Assembly (NCBI RefSeq): GCF_900496995.4
Contig: NW_024470406.1
Location: forward strand, 1-64,000
Reading direction: 5' to 3'
DNA length: 64,000 nucleotides
Source: Aquila chrysaetos chrysaetos
Lineage: Eukaryota; Chordata; Aves; Accipitriformes; Accipitridae
Below the pieces are notes generated by a model, which saw nothing but the letters and a program-made list of their open reading frames with translations, had not been told where the DNA came from and made no database searches. Below, in pieces: positions 10,147-21,148 of the stretch (its first letter is position 1; each line of letters opens with the position of its first letter). The position numbers and the translations under genes were made by a program.

Positions 10147-12850
10147 TCAACTCAACATTACCATGCCCACTAAATCATGTCCCCAAATGCCACATCTACA
10201 TGCTTTTTGAACATCTCCAGGGATAGTGACTCTATCACTACCCTGGGCAAGCCTGTTCCAATGCCTGACGACCCTCTCAGTAAAGAAATTTTTTCTGATA
10301 TCCCATCTAAACCTCCCCTGGCGCAACTTCAGGCCATTTTTTCTTGTCCTATCTCTAGTTACTTGATAGAAAAGACTAGCACCCACTTTGCTACAACCCC
10401 CCCTTTAGGTAGTTGTGGAGAGCAATAAGGTCTCCCTTCAGCCTCCTTTTCTCTGGACTAAACCACCCCAGCTCCCTCAGCCGCTCCTCATAAGATTTAT
10501 GCTCCAGGCCCCTCACCAACTCGGTTGCCCTTCTCTGGACACGTTCCAGCACCTCAACGTCTTTCCCGTAACGAGGGGCCCAAAAACTGAATGCAGTACT
10601 CGAGGTGCGGCCTCACCAGTGCCAAACACAGGGGAAAAATTGCTTTTCTGCTCCTGCTGGCCACACTGTTTCTCGCTTATATTCAGCCGGCTGTCAACCA
10701 GCACCCCCAGGTCTTCCTCTGCCGGACAGCTTCCCAGCCACTCTTCCCCAAGCCCATAGCGCCGCACGGGGTCGCCGTGACCAAAGCGCAGGACCCAGCA
10801 CTCGGCCTCATTGAAAGTCATACAGTTGGCCTCGGCCCATCGATCCAGCCTGTCCAGATCTCTGTAGAGCCTTCCTACCCTCAAGCAGATCGACCCTGCG
10901 TCCCAACTTGGTGTCGTCTGCAACTTGCTGAGGGATCTCCTCGTCCAAATCATCGATAAAGATATTAAACAGAACTGGGCCCAACACTGAGCCCTGGGGA
11001 ACACCACTTGTGACCCACCACCAACCGGATTTAACCCCATTCACCACAACCCTCTGGGTTCGTCCATCCAGCCAGTTTTTCACCCAGCAAAGAATACACT
11101 TGTCCAAGCCAGGAGACGCCAGCTTCTCAAGGAGTATGCCATGAGAGACAGTGTCAAAGGCCTTGCTGAAGTCAAGGTAGGTAACATCCACAGCCTTTCC
11201 CTCATCCACTAGGCGGGTCACCTGGTCATAGAAGGAGATCAGGTTGGTCAAGCAGGACCTGCCTTTCGTAAACCCATGCTGACCGGGCCCCATCCCCTGC
11301 TTGTCCTGGACTTGCCACATGAGCGCTCTCAAGACAAACCATCCCATAATCTTCCCCGGTACCGAGGTCAGGCTGCCAGGCCCGTAGTTCCCCCGGATCC
11401 TCCCTCCGACCCTTCTTGTAAATGGCCGTTACACTGGCGAGCCTCCAGTCCTCTGGGACCTCCCCCGTTGACCAGGATTGCCGATAGATGATGGAGAGCG
11501 GCTTGGCAAGCACCTCCACCGGTTCCCTCAGTACTCTTGGATGGATCCCATCTGGTCCCATAGATTCGTGAGTGTCCAGATGGCGTAGTAGGTCACTAAC
11601 TATTTCCTCCTGGATTAAGGGGGGGGTATACTCTGCTCTTCATCCTCACCTTCCAGCTCAGGAGGCAGAGTACCCTGAAGATAACTGGTCTCCCTATTAA
11701 AGACTGAGGCAAAGAAGGCATTAAGTACCTCAGCCTTTTCCTCACCTCTGGTGGCAATGTTCCCTTCTGTATCCATTAAAGGATAGATATTCTCCTTGGG
11801 ATTTTTTTTAACTGTTACCGTATTTGTAAAAACATTTTTTTGTTGTCTCTTACGACAGCGGCCAGATTTAGTTCTAGCTGAGCTTTTGCCTTTCTAATTT
11901 CCTCTCTCTATGACCTAACAAGATCACTGTACTCCTCCCAAGTTGCCCGCCCTTTCTTCCAGAGATGATAAACTCTCCTTTTTTTGCTGACTTCTGGCAA
12001 AAGCTCCCCGTTCAGCCAGGACGGTCGTTTTCCTTGGCAGTTTGACTTGCAGCACGGGGGGAATAGCCTGCTCCTGAGCCATTAAGATTTCCTTCTTAAG
12101 AAAGTCCATCCCTCCTGGACCCCTTTGCCCTTCAGGACCGTCTCTCCCAAGGGACTCTCTCAACCAGTGCCTCAAAGAGGCCAAAGTTTGCCCTCCGGAA
12201 GTCCATAGCGGTGGTTTTGCTAACCCCCTTCCTTGCCTCACCAAGAATTGAGAATTCTATCATTTCACAGTCGCTAAAGCCCAAGACGGCCTCCGATCAT
12301 CACACCTCCCACCAGTCCTTCCCTGTTTGTAAAAAATAGATCTAGCAAGGCTCCTCTCCTGGTTGGCTCACCTACCAGCTGTGTCGGAAAGTTATCTTCC
12401 ACACACTCCAGGAACCTCCTAGACTGTTTGCTCACTGCTGTGGCGTATTTCCAGCAGACGTCTGAAAAGTTGGAGCACAAGGGCACACGATTCTAAGACT
12501 ACTGCCAGCCGCTTGTAGAATGATTCATCTGTCTCTTCAGCCTGGTCGGGCGGTCTATAACAGAACCCCAGCACAATATCTGCCTTATCGGCCTTCCCTC
12601 TCATCCTCACCCATAAGCACTCCACCTTGTCATCACAATCATGTAGCTCTGTACAGTCCAAACCCTCCCTAACATAGAGAGCCACCCCCCCACCTCTTCT
12701 ACCTTGCCTATCCCTTCTGAAGAGCTTATAGCCATCCATTGCAGCACTCCGGTCACAGGAGTCATCCCACCGTGTTTCCGTGACGGCGACTAAGTCATAT
12801 CTATCCTGCTGCACGATGGCTTCCAGCTCCTCCTGTTTATCGCCCGTGCC
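10147..12850 (-). pseudogene. CR1 ORF2 relic (endonuclease and reverse transcriptase)
   Basis: Minus-strand fragments in several frames spell out a CR1 ORF2. An apurinic-type endonuclease part covers 12419-12814 (DLVAVTETRWDD, then GFCYRPPDQ). The end of the endonuclease lies at 12274-12486 (FLECVEDNF, LLDLFFTNREGLVG). The start of the reverse transcriptase is at 11226-11561 ([25 protein letters not shown]). The palm at 10808-11347 has [13 protein letters not shown] and [21 protein letters not shown]. The catalytic-site region reads VADDTKL, with Val where CR1 copies commonly have Phe. The C-terminal part continues at 10513-11040 and 10147-10386 ([13 protein letters not shown]). At least four frame changes and internal stops separate these pieces, so no functional protein can be made. 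Confidence 0.93.
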
Positions 12851-12967
12851 GCATGCATTGGCATAGATTCATTTGAGCCGGCCTATCAAATCCACCCCTG
12901 ACATTGGCACGCTGCCCCCCAGGCTCATCTCTGGTGCACCTAGTCTTATCCCTTACCCCCTTCAAAC

Positions 12968-14048
12968 CTAGTTTAAAGCCCTCTCTATGAGCCCCACCAT
13001 CTCACAAGCGAGGATTCTTTTACCCCTTTGAGATAGCTGGATACCATCTGTCGCTAGCAAGCCCGGTGCCGTGTAAACCTCCCCACGATCAAAAAACCCA
13101 AAATACCACCGATGGCACCAGCCTCTGAGCCACATATTAACCAGGTATGTTTTCCTGTTCCTTTCAGTATATTTCCCTGCCACTAAGGGATTGAGGAAAA
13201 CACTACTTGTGCTCCTTCCACTAATCACCCCAGTGCCCTGAAGTCCCTTTGATTGCCTTTGGATTTCTCCCTGCAATCTCATCACTGCCAACGTGCACAA
13301 CCAGCAATGGGTAATAATCAGAGGTCCAAACCAGACCCAGGAGTTCCCTGGTAATGTCTTTTACCTGGACCCCAGGGAGGCAGCAGACTTTCCTGCGGGA
13401 TGGGTCAGGACTGTATATCAGGCCCTCTGTCCCCCTCAGAAGGGAGTCGCCTACGACAATTACCCTCCTTTTTCTTTTTTCAGAGGCTGTGAGAATGTGT
13501 GGGGCTGCCCAACTGAGCTAGGCACCTCCCTGGATAGGGCTTCACCTACACCCTGATCTTCATTGACCTGGTCCTCAAGTTCCGGAGCCCCATGCTTGTT
13601 GCGTAGGGGCAACTGGGAAGGTGAGGGAGGCCAGGAGGGGACTCGCCTGCCTCCCCGAGCAGGGACCTGTATCCATTCCCCTCCATCTCGTAGGTCCCCT
13701 CCTGCCTGGTGGCAAGGGGGCAGGGGAACCTCCGCTTCTTGCGGAGCCTCCATCCGCTGCCTCTGCCTCAGGGATGGTAGGGTGTGGGTCCACCAATCTA
13801 TCTCCCTCTCACGCTCCCTGATACTCCTCAACCTTTCCACTTCCTCCTTCAGCTCTGCCACCAGGCTGAGCAGATTAGCTACCTGGTCACATCTCACACA
13901 AGAGGTTGTCCCTGCTGCCCTCCGTCATCAGTGATAGACTCAGGCACTCCCTGCAGCCAGAGACCTGGACAGCTGCACATTTACATGGGAGCTCTGTCTG
14001 CATCGCCACGTTTTTCCTAGCAATGGATTTCAGCCGAGTGGCAGCCAT
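12968..14048 (-). pseudogene. CR1 ORF1 relic
   Basis: ORF1 starts at the minus-strand ATG at 14048 (MAATRLKSIARKN). It has a cysteine-rich segment (CKC, then CREC, then CDQ) and a short charged coiled-coil-like helix ending IDWWTHTLPSLRQ, then a proline-rich linker. The C-terminal part at 12968-13300 resembles the esterase-like domain of bird CR1 ORF1 (LLATDGIQLSQRGKRIL, then LIERALN-stop). A frameshift lies near 13890 between the cysteine-rich part and the coiled coil. Others break the middle of the protein. The intact-looking start of the same ORF in contig D (63540 onward) shows that the break here is copy-specific. Confidence 0.9.
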
Positions 14049-14661
14049 ATCGGGGTCTCCTTCTGAGGCCAATGCCCACCGCTTCAGTAGCCTTCTCGAG
14101 CTGGGAAGGGCGGGGGGGCTGCGCCCTACCTGCACGAACTGCTGTGCAAACTGCCACACCACACCCTTTTCTGCCGTGCTCTCGGTGGCTGGCACTCCTC
14201 AGGGCCATTTAAATCTCTCGCGGTTGCCCCCGGCAACGCCCACGCCGCGTCAGCCTCTCTCGCGAGAGCTGCCGGCTCTGCACGGTCCCTCTGCTCTTCC
14301 CCGGGGCTCCCCGGGGCTCCCCGGGCCTCGGGAACTCCCAGTCCACCTCAATCTAGCGCTTAGCCGCCATCTTACCGTTGCGTCTGCTGGCCTCGCCGCT
14401 GATTGATGTGATTTTAATAACTACGTTGTTATTGCATTTAACGAGCTAGTTTCCTACCTAGTTTAGAGACATATTTATCTTTTTCTGTCTATGCCTCAGA
14501 AAAATTAAGTTTAACTCCTTACCTGGTCACGTTGCCTATGCAATAGCTGTAGTACAGGAGCAGGTATCATCGATGCCAATAAGGGTCGCTTTCTCTGTTC
14601 AGGGTCTCGCTTGCTGTAAGTTTAAAGCAGGTGAGAACAGTGCTGCGCTCCTCCAGCTGAC

Positions 14662-14668
14662 TTTATAA
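14662..14668 (+). promoter_or_regulatory. Candidate TATA box
   Basis: TTTATAA lies 25-35 bp upstream of the start of a conserved exon-like segment. The same element is present at about 27079-27085 and, inverted, at 62924-62931. Spacing and conservation are suggestive, but the three copies are recent duplicates, so conservation alone is weak evidence. Confidence 0.3.
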
Positions 14669-14691
14669 CTTCTGGTGGTTTGCCCTTCCCC

Positions 14692-14869
14692 TTTCCCAGG
14701 TGATTGTGGGAAGGGTGGTGGGCGGAGGCTCGGGGTATTTGAGCCACAGCCTCTGCTGAGGAAGCTCATTGTGCTCTTGGGTTTCTCTGGTGTTGGTGCT
14801 CAGCTCTTCCTTGAGTCCTCTGCAGCTTTTGAGGTGGCTCAGCCCTTTGGGAAGAGGTGTCTGCCTGAG
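14692..14869 (+). other. Candidate first exon
   Basis: A segment of about 178 bp that ends in a strong donor (CTGAG followed by GTAAGAG). It starts either from the TATA-like element at 14662 or from the acceptor-like CTTTCCCAG ending at 14699. A frame opening at 14675 reads MVCPSPFPGDCGKGGGRRLG and continues through a hydrophobic stretch (LLRKLIVLLGF) to the donor. It is also open in the copies at 27092-27328 and 62681-62917 (minus), with a few substitutions. I do not recognise the peptide. If transcription starts near 14692, that ATG would be upstream of the transcript. It may equally be a noncoding leader exon. Confidence 0.35.
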
Positions 14870-15650
14870 GTAAGAGCTTCAGGGTTCAGCAGTATGTGTG
14901 TAGAAAGTAACACGTGTATGCAGCTTTTTTTTTCTTTCTTTCTTTTTTTCAGGTCAGTAATTTTGTTTTGAGTGTTCAGGGGTGGGAGACTGGTTTAATA
15001 GTATAGATTGTTTGGGGTTTTTTTTAGTCTTGATGCATTGTGTTTTCCAGGAATTCCCAACTTTATTGAAAACAGAACCTTGTTTTTTTCACCAGTTCTG
15101 CTGTATACTGTGTAAGCTGCTGATATATCTCTTAACAGGACTGATGGTGACATTGTTTAGCAGGGGTTAGGGTGAGCGTCTTGTATGCATCTGTATAAGG
15201 AGTTTTAACACTTCTGAAGAAAGCAGAAGGGCTGTGAGGCACAGTGCCTTTCAGGGTCTGGGACCCCTCGTTGCCTTTCCTCATTGCCCACAGAATGCCA
15301 TGTTGTCCCTAGAACCTTTGCAGCTTGTGGCAGGCCCCTCATAGATTACAAACCTTAGAACTTAACTTCATTTTGTGGGCATGTGGCAGAGCTCAGAGTC
15401 TCTGGGGAGTTGTAGGTTAGGAGGTGCCCCCAGAATTTGTGATGTGGCTCAGAAGAGCATCTCCTGAGGAGTAGCCACTGAAGGGGTTGAGGGGTGCAAA
15501 TTGAGGGCAGGAGGTGTCAGGAAGCAGTGGGGTTCCTTTCCTGACAGTTGAGGAGAAGAAAAGGGGTTTCTAAAGTTTTGGGACTGGTGGGGAAAGGGAG
15601 GGGGGTTCACCAGGCTTTCTTAGAAGAGTTTTGCAGTTGGGTTTGAATGT

Positions 15651-16012
15651 CATAGAATTGTAGAATGGTTTGGGTTGGAAGGCACCATAAAGATCCCCTG
15701 GTTCCAACCCCCCCAGCAATGGGTAGGGACACCTTCTGCGAGACCAGGTTGCTCAAAGCCCCATCTGACCTGGTCTTGAATGCTTCCAGGGAGGGAGGAT
15801 CCGCAGGTTCTCTGGGCAACCTATTCCAGTGCCTCACCACCCATAGTGAGAAACTTCTTCCTAACACCTAAACTAAATGTACTCTCTTTAGGACTAAAGT
15901 CGTTACCGCCTTGTCCTATTGTTGTACACCCTTCTAAAAAGTCCCTCTGCAGGTTTCTTATAGGTACCCTTTATGTACTGTGAAGTCTGCTATAAGGTCT
16001 CCTGCAAAGCCT
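15651..16012 (-). mobile_element. 5'-truncated CR1 3' fragment, copy A
   Basis: A minus-strand CR1 tail of about 360 bp begins at the octamer CATAGAAT (15651) and includes GGTTTGGGTTGGAAGG and the end of ORF2 ([21 protein letters not shown]). It stops inside what is exon-like segment E5 in other units, so U0 lacks everything upstream of the second half of E5. The same insertion with the same truncation point is present at 28072-28433 and 61580-61941. Confidence 0.92.
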
Positions 16013-17351
16013 CATGCTGGTGAGCGGTCCGAGAAGGTGAGGCGGTTGTTGGCCAGGTCAGTGTTGAATAGCAAAGTATTATGGGGCTGCTCGGTTAAGC
16101 CTTCTGTTTTGGAGGCGCTGTGTGGGCTATCTTTGAATGGGATGAGCATTTGAGGTGAGCTGTGGATTAGCGAGGAGGAGCGTGGGGCCGATGCCTTCTC
16201 ATGAGCGCCATGCTAATTTGGTGTGTCGTGGTACCTTAGGTACCATGAGTGACGACGGCTGCAGGGTCCGACTCCGCAATGAGCGTGTAAGCGTAATGTG
16301 GTGGCCCTTGTGAGGAGCGGGGGAGTTGGGGAAGTAGTTGGCGTTGGCCGGCAGGATGCTTACTCCTTTTTCTGATTTGTTTTTGTTTGGTTTTTTTCAT
16401 TGCAGATATTCAAGACCAATGTGTCACCTTGAGGAACATCCCAGTTAGCCCATGTGGTTTTTGTGGAGGATGGATTCAGACCCACGGCCCTCTGAAAGCT
16501 ATGTTGAGGGACCAGGGCTGGGGAGAGGCTGGGAGGAAGGGACAAAGCTGGGAATTGCAGGGAGGTGTTTTAAATTTAGCGCAGGAGAGAGGGCTGTCCA
16601 GGAGCAGTCCCCTTTGGGCAGGCGAAGGGAGCGGGTCGCTTTTCAGCGCGAGACCAGCGTGGGCAGGGCAGTTCCAGCCTGTGTCTGTGGTGGTGCACAG
16701 TTTGTGTAGTCTGTCTTCTGTGCCTTAGACCTTCCTCGGGTCTCAATGTCCTTATTGCGCTTTGCGCGAGGGGAGCATGGCATGCGCTTTAGGCGCCATC
16801 CCTAGGGTCTCGAATGCCCTTACTCATCGGCACAGTGCCAATGGAGTGCTTCTTGCATTTGCAGCTCTAAAGCAGGGATCGGTTTCGGCAGATTCCAGTC
16901 GGTCCTCTCTTGCAGCATTCTTCTGGGCTGTGTCGGCAGCTCTGCTCTCTAGCCATCCATTTTCTCGGACTGGGAGTTCTTCCCGGCATCTTGATGTTCT
17001 TAGGTCTTGATGACAGGCTTCTTGCACATCCATCATCTTGGTTTTGATGGTGCTGTCTTGTAACAGGCTGTTACGTTAGACTCCTTGGGGTCTGCCATAC
17101 AGCCTCCTTGCCTCAGTATTTTGGACACTATAGGTCATCTTGCCGGATAGCACCTCCCGTCCGGGAGTCATTCTTCTTGCTGAGAGTTTTCTCTCACTTT
17201 GAATCACCTTGTCTGTAGTGTTCTGTGTTATGTTGGTCTGTGCACAGGTGTGTTTGGCTTGGAGCTGCTCTGCCTGGGGATGTAGAGTCAGGGGTAGTTG
17301 GAACAGCGATAAGAGTCTATGGGTGAAATGTTGATTTGTCTTAATTGTTTA
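16013..17351 (+). repeat. Partial tandem unit U0, copy A
   Basis: First, incomplete unit of the array. It starts at the CR1 boundary inside E5 (GGTCCGAGAAG before GTGAGG). It continues with E6-, E7- and E8-like segments (acceptors near 16115, 16240 and 16405) and the complete unit tail up to the marker GGCAAGGGTTGTAC at 17352. E1-E4 are absent. The E8-like segment is diverged from those of later units (frame DIQDQCVTLRNIPVSPC). Confidence 0.8.
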
Positions 17352-19499
17352 GGCAAGGGTTGTACAGTCATCTGGGATCGAGTAGGCATTGGTGGGCTGT
17401 GTGGACAGCAACGTTGAGTTTTTTACAGAAATGATTGTAGCCATGCGGCATGGGCTGTTGAGGGGTGGTGAAGCGGATATCAGTCTCTAAGGTGTTGAGG
17501 CTTGCATGTGATGGGCTTGAAGTTTGGCCCTGGTTTTTTTTGGTTTTTTTTTTTTAAATGGCTAGCTGTAGCTGGAGTACTGGTATTCCTAGATGGAATC
17601 AAGATCTCTGGAGTTGTTAAGCTCTTGCTCTGCATCCAGGCTGACTCGTTCAATATGGTTTTTTTTCAGATGCGGAGAGAGAGACAAGATGCATGCCCCA
17701 GAGCGACGGAGGAGGGGAGCGGAGTGCCGTAAGGAGGTGGGTCTGTGAGTGGAGTTGGAGGGAAGATGCGGCCGGTGGCTCTATGATTAGCTCATAGGGG
17801 TTCTTTTTTTCTTTTATTCTGAAGGTGCGAAGCAAGGAACGATGTGGGCTATCGGCACCGGAGGTGACTTGGGCAAGGTGAGCCGTGAGTAATGGGTTGA
17901 AGCAATCATTTCTTTGGAGGTGTTGTATTGTTAGCAGAGTTGGAAGCATCCCTTGTCACTTGTGTTTTGCAGGTGGTACACAGGCTTTGATGTGGCAAGC
18001 TGTCGACGGCAGAGGCAGGGCATGTGAGTGGCTGAGGTAAAGGAGTGGGAGCTGGGAATCAGTGCGGGCGGGCTGAGGTTTCGGGCGGTGTCTCAGCATG
18101 CGTCTTCTGCTTTGGTTTTTGCAGGTGGCACACGCAGCCTCGGAGGGGCAAAGCTGCAGGCTGATGAGCAGTCTGAGAAGGTGAGGTGGTTGTTGGCCGG
18201 GTAGGTGTTGAATAGCGAAGTGGCTGGTTAGTTAAACATTTACCTTTTTCTTTTGTAGGTGCTGTGTGGGCTACCTTTGGAATTGGATGAGCGTTTGAGG
18301 TGAGCTGTGGATTAGGGAGGAGGAGCATGAGGCCGGTGACTTCTCATGAGTGCCATGCTAATTTGGTGTATGTTGGGTATGATGAGTGATGACGGCCACA
18401 GGGTGTGACTCTGGAATGTGCAGGTAAGTGTAATACTGTGGTGTGTGCAATTAAGTGGGGACTTGGGCAAGTAACTGGCATTGTCCAATGTGATGCTTAC
18501 TCTTTTCTCTGGTTCTGTTGTTTGGGGTTTTCTTATTGCAGATGATGAAGACGTATGTGTTGCTTGGAGGACCATCCTGGTTTACCTTGTATGGGTTTTG
18601 CTGAGGATGGATTCGGGCCCTCGGCCCTCTGAAAGTTAAGTTGAGGAACCAGGCCTGTGGAGAGGCTGGGAGGGAGGCACAAAGTTGGGAATTGCTGGGA
18701 GGGGTTTTAAAGTTAGTGTAGGAGAGAGGGCTGCCCAGGAGCAGTGCCCTTTGGGCATGGGAAGGGAGTGGGTTGCTTTTCCGCACGAGACCAGCGTGTG
18801 CCAGGCAGGGCAGTTCCAGCTTCTGTCTGTGGTGATGTGTAGTTTTGTGTAGTCTGTCTTCTGCATCTTAGACCTTCCTCAGGTCTCGATTGTACTTGCC
18901 GCTCTGTGCGCTCAGGGAGCCGTGGCATGTGCTTTGGGCAGTGTTCCTAGGGTCTTGAATGCCCATACTTGTTGGCATGGTACCAATCAGGTGCTTCTTT
19001 TCTTGTGTTCAGACCTCTAAAGCGTGGATCGGTGTCAGCATTGTTCTGGCCCATTCTCTTTGAGATGTTCTTCCAGGCCGCTTTGGTGGCTCTGCTCTCT
19101 AGCCTTGTGTCTTCTTTGACTGGGACTTCTTCCCTGCATCTTGATGTTCCTCGGTCTTGAGGACAGGCTTGTTAAGCATCCATCGTCTTGGTTTTGACAG
19201 TGCCATCATATAACAAGCCGTGACTTTTGACAAGTGTTCTTTGGGGCTTGTTGTAGAGTCTCCTTGCCTCAGTGCTTCAGACATTCTAGGTCATCTTGCC
19301 GAATGGTGACTGCTGTCTGGGAGTCATTCTTCTTGCTGAGAGTTTTCTCTCTCTTTGAATCACCTTGTTGGTAGCATTGTGTGTTGTGTGCACGGGTGTG
19401 TTTGGCTTGGAGCTGCTCTGCCTGGGGATGTAGAGTCAGGGGTAGGTGGAACAGCAATAGGAGCCTACGGGTGAAATCTTGATATGACTTAATCATTTA
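17352..19499 (+). repeat. Tandem unit U1, copy A (2148 bp)
   Basis: Complete unit of the U1 subtype. Exon-like segments in order: E1 about 17565-17639, E2 from 17670 (MRRERQDACPRATEE in one frame), E3 about 17826-17878, E4 from 17974, E5 about 18125-18180, E6 about 18260-18300, E7 about 18376-18423 and E8 from 18541. Each has AG before it and GT after it. E1 of this subtype reads AVAGVLVFLDGIKISGVVKL where later units read AVVGLQMVFLDGIKTSGIVK. The same subtype sits in second position in contigs B and D. Confidence 0.85.
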
Positions 19500-21148
19500 G
19501 GCAAGGGTTGTACACTCATCTGGGATTGAGTAGCCATAGTCGGGCTGTGTGGACAGCTGTGCTGATAGTGTTTTAGGGAGATGATTTGAGCCGTGTGGCA
19601 GGGGCTGTTGAGGGGTAGTGAGGCAGATTTGAATCTCGAAGGTGTTAAGTCTTGCATGTGATGTGCTCAAAGTTTGGCCCCTGTTTTTTTTAATGGCAGG
19701 CTGTAGTTGGACTCCAGATGGTCTTCCTAGATGGAATCAAGACCTCTGGAATTGTTAAGCTCTTGCTCTGCATCTTGGTGACTCGTTCAATATGTTTTTT
19801 TTCAGATGCAGAGGGACAAGTTGCGTGCCACAGAGCGACAGGGGAGGGAGCAGCGTAAGAAGGTGGGTCCGTGAGTGGAGTCGGAGGGAATATGTGGCCG
19901 GTGGCTCTATGACTAGCTTATAGGTTCTTTTTTTCTTTTATTCTGAAGGCACAAGCAAGGAGCGAAGCGGGCCATCGGTACTGGAGGTGACTCGGGCAAG
20001 GTGAGTCGTGACTACTGGGTTAAAGGAACTGTTCCTTTGAGGGTGTCGTATTGTTGGCGAAGTTGGAAGCATCCCTTGTTTTGTTTTCTGCAGGCGGTAC
20101 GCATGCCTTGACGTGGCAAGCTCTTGATGACAGAGCGGGGTGGTCGAGCGGCCAAGGTAAAGGAGAGCAAGTTGGGAATTGGTCCGGGCAGGCTGAGGTT
20201 TCAGGTGGTGTCTCAGCATGCGTCTTCTGCTTTGGGTTTTTGCAGGTGGTGCACACAGCTCAGAGGAGCCATGCCCGCAGGCCCAATGAGGAGTTTGAGA
20301 AGGTGAGGTGGTTGTTGGCTGGGTTGGTGTTGAACATCAAATACTACATGGTTGCTTGGTTAAGCAATGTATCTTTGATTTTGCAGGCACTGTGCTCATT
20401 TTCTTGTCTTGCTGTCTCAGGTACCATGAGTGATGATGGCTGCAGGGTCTGACTCTGGAATGAGCGGGTAAGCATAACACTGTGGGTGTGTGTGATTAAG
20501 CGGGGGGGTTGGGAAAGTAGTTGGTGTGGTGATGGGTTACTTCCTACCTCTTCTGAATTTGTTGGGTTTTTTTTGGTTGTTGGTTTTTTTTTGACTTCAC
20601 TGCAGATGTTGAAGGAGGAACCTGGTGGCTGCCGGATCATCCCCAGTTAGCCATGTGATTTTTGTGGAGGATGGATTCGTAGCCTTGGCCCTCTGACAGT
20701 TAAGTTGAGGGACCCGGGTTGGGGAGAGGCTGGGAGGGAGGGACACAAGCTTGGGAATTGCAGGAGGGGTTTTAAAGTTAGAAGTAGGAGGGCAGGGCTG
20801 TCCAGGAGCAGTCCTGTTTGGGCAGACGAAGGGAGCGGTTTTGCATTTTCAAGCACGAAGACCAGCGTATGTGCCGGGCAGGGCAGTTCAAGCCTGTGTC
20901 TGTGGTGGGTTGTGTAGTTTGTGTAGTCTGTCTTCTATGCCTTAGATCTTCCTTGGCTCTTAAAGCCAATCGTCAGTCTTTGCGCTCAGGGGCGCGGCAT
21001 GCGCTTTGGGCGCCGTCCCTAGGGTCTTGAGTGCCCTTATTCATCGGCACCGTGCCAATCGGGTGCCTCTCTTCTTGCGCTCGGGAGCTCTGAAGCGTGG
21101 ATCGGTTGCCGGAAGTTTCCCCCGCTGGTTTCTTTTGCGGCGGCTCTT
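19500..21148 (+). repeat. Tandem unit U2, copy A, cut by assembly gap
   Basis: Unit with E1 about 19702-19778, E2 19806-19862, E3 19950-20001, E4 from 20094 and E5 about 20246-20301. E6 and its following intron are almost gone: a ~105-bp deletion near 20395 joins GCACTGTGC to the intron just before E7. The identical junction occurs in contig D at about 57167 but not in B or C. E8 starts at 20606. The unit tail is truncated by the N run. Confidence 0.85.

Larger units (their letters stand above)
10076..14404 (-). mobile_element. CR1 LINE, nearly full length, decayed
   Basis: A minus-strand CR1 of about 4.3 kb, close to the usual full length of about 4.5 kb. The 3' end is at about 10076-10110, with AGAATAGAATCAAATTCAAT followed by the familiar CR1 3' UTR (TTGGAAAAGACCTCTAAGATC). 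Going leftward from the 5' end there is a GC-rich 5' UTR (about 14050-14404), ORF1 with a cysteine-rich start and an esterase-like end, then ORF2 with endonuclease and reverse transcriptase. Both ORFs are broken by frameshifts, so this copy cannot be autonomous. The same 5' end, joined to the same non-CR1 spacer, recurs at 26822 and 63191. The CR1 was therefore in place before the larger segment was duplicated. Confidence 0.95.
14405..15650 (+). other. Spacer S1, copy A (upstream of the unit array)
   Basis: Unique-looking spacer between the CR1 5' end and the short CR1 fragment, repeated almost unchanged at 26823-28071 and inverted at 61942-63190. It holds a candidate TATA element and first exon (listed separately). 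It also holds a T/C-rich tract with TTTTTCAG at about 14940-14953 and an intron-like region to 15170. From 15180 to 15650 I see only unremarkable sequence. The position upstream of the spliced-looking units makes it the best candidate promoter region for them. Confidence 0.6.

Noticed and set aside
10105-10759. Plus-strand frames across the CR1 as host exons
   Set aside because: They are complements of CR1 ORF2 and 3' UTR sequence.
16240-16310. E7-like segments as C/D-box snoRNAs (TGATGA followed by CTGA)
   Set aside because: The boxes are only about 20 nt apart and no terminal stem is visible. Real box C/D RNAs have far wider spacing.
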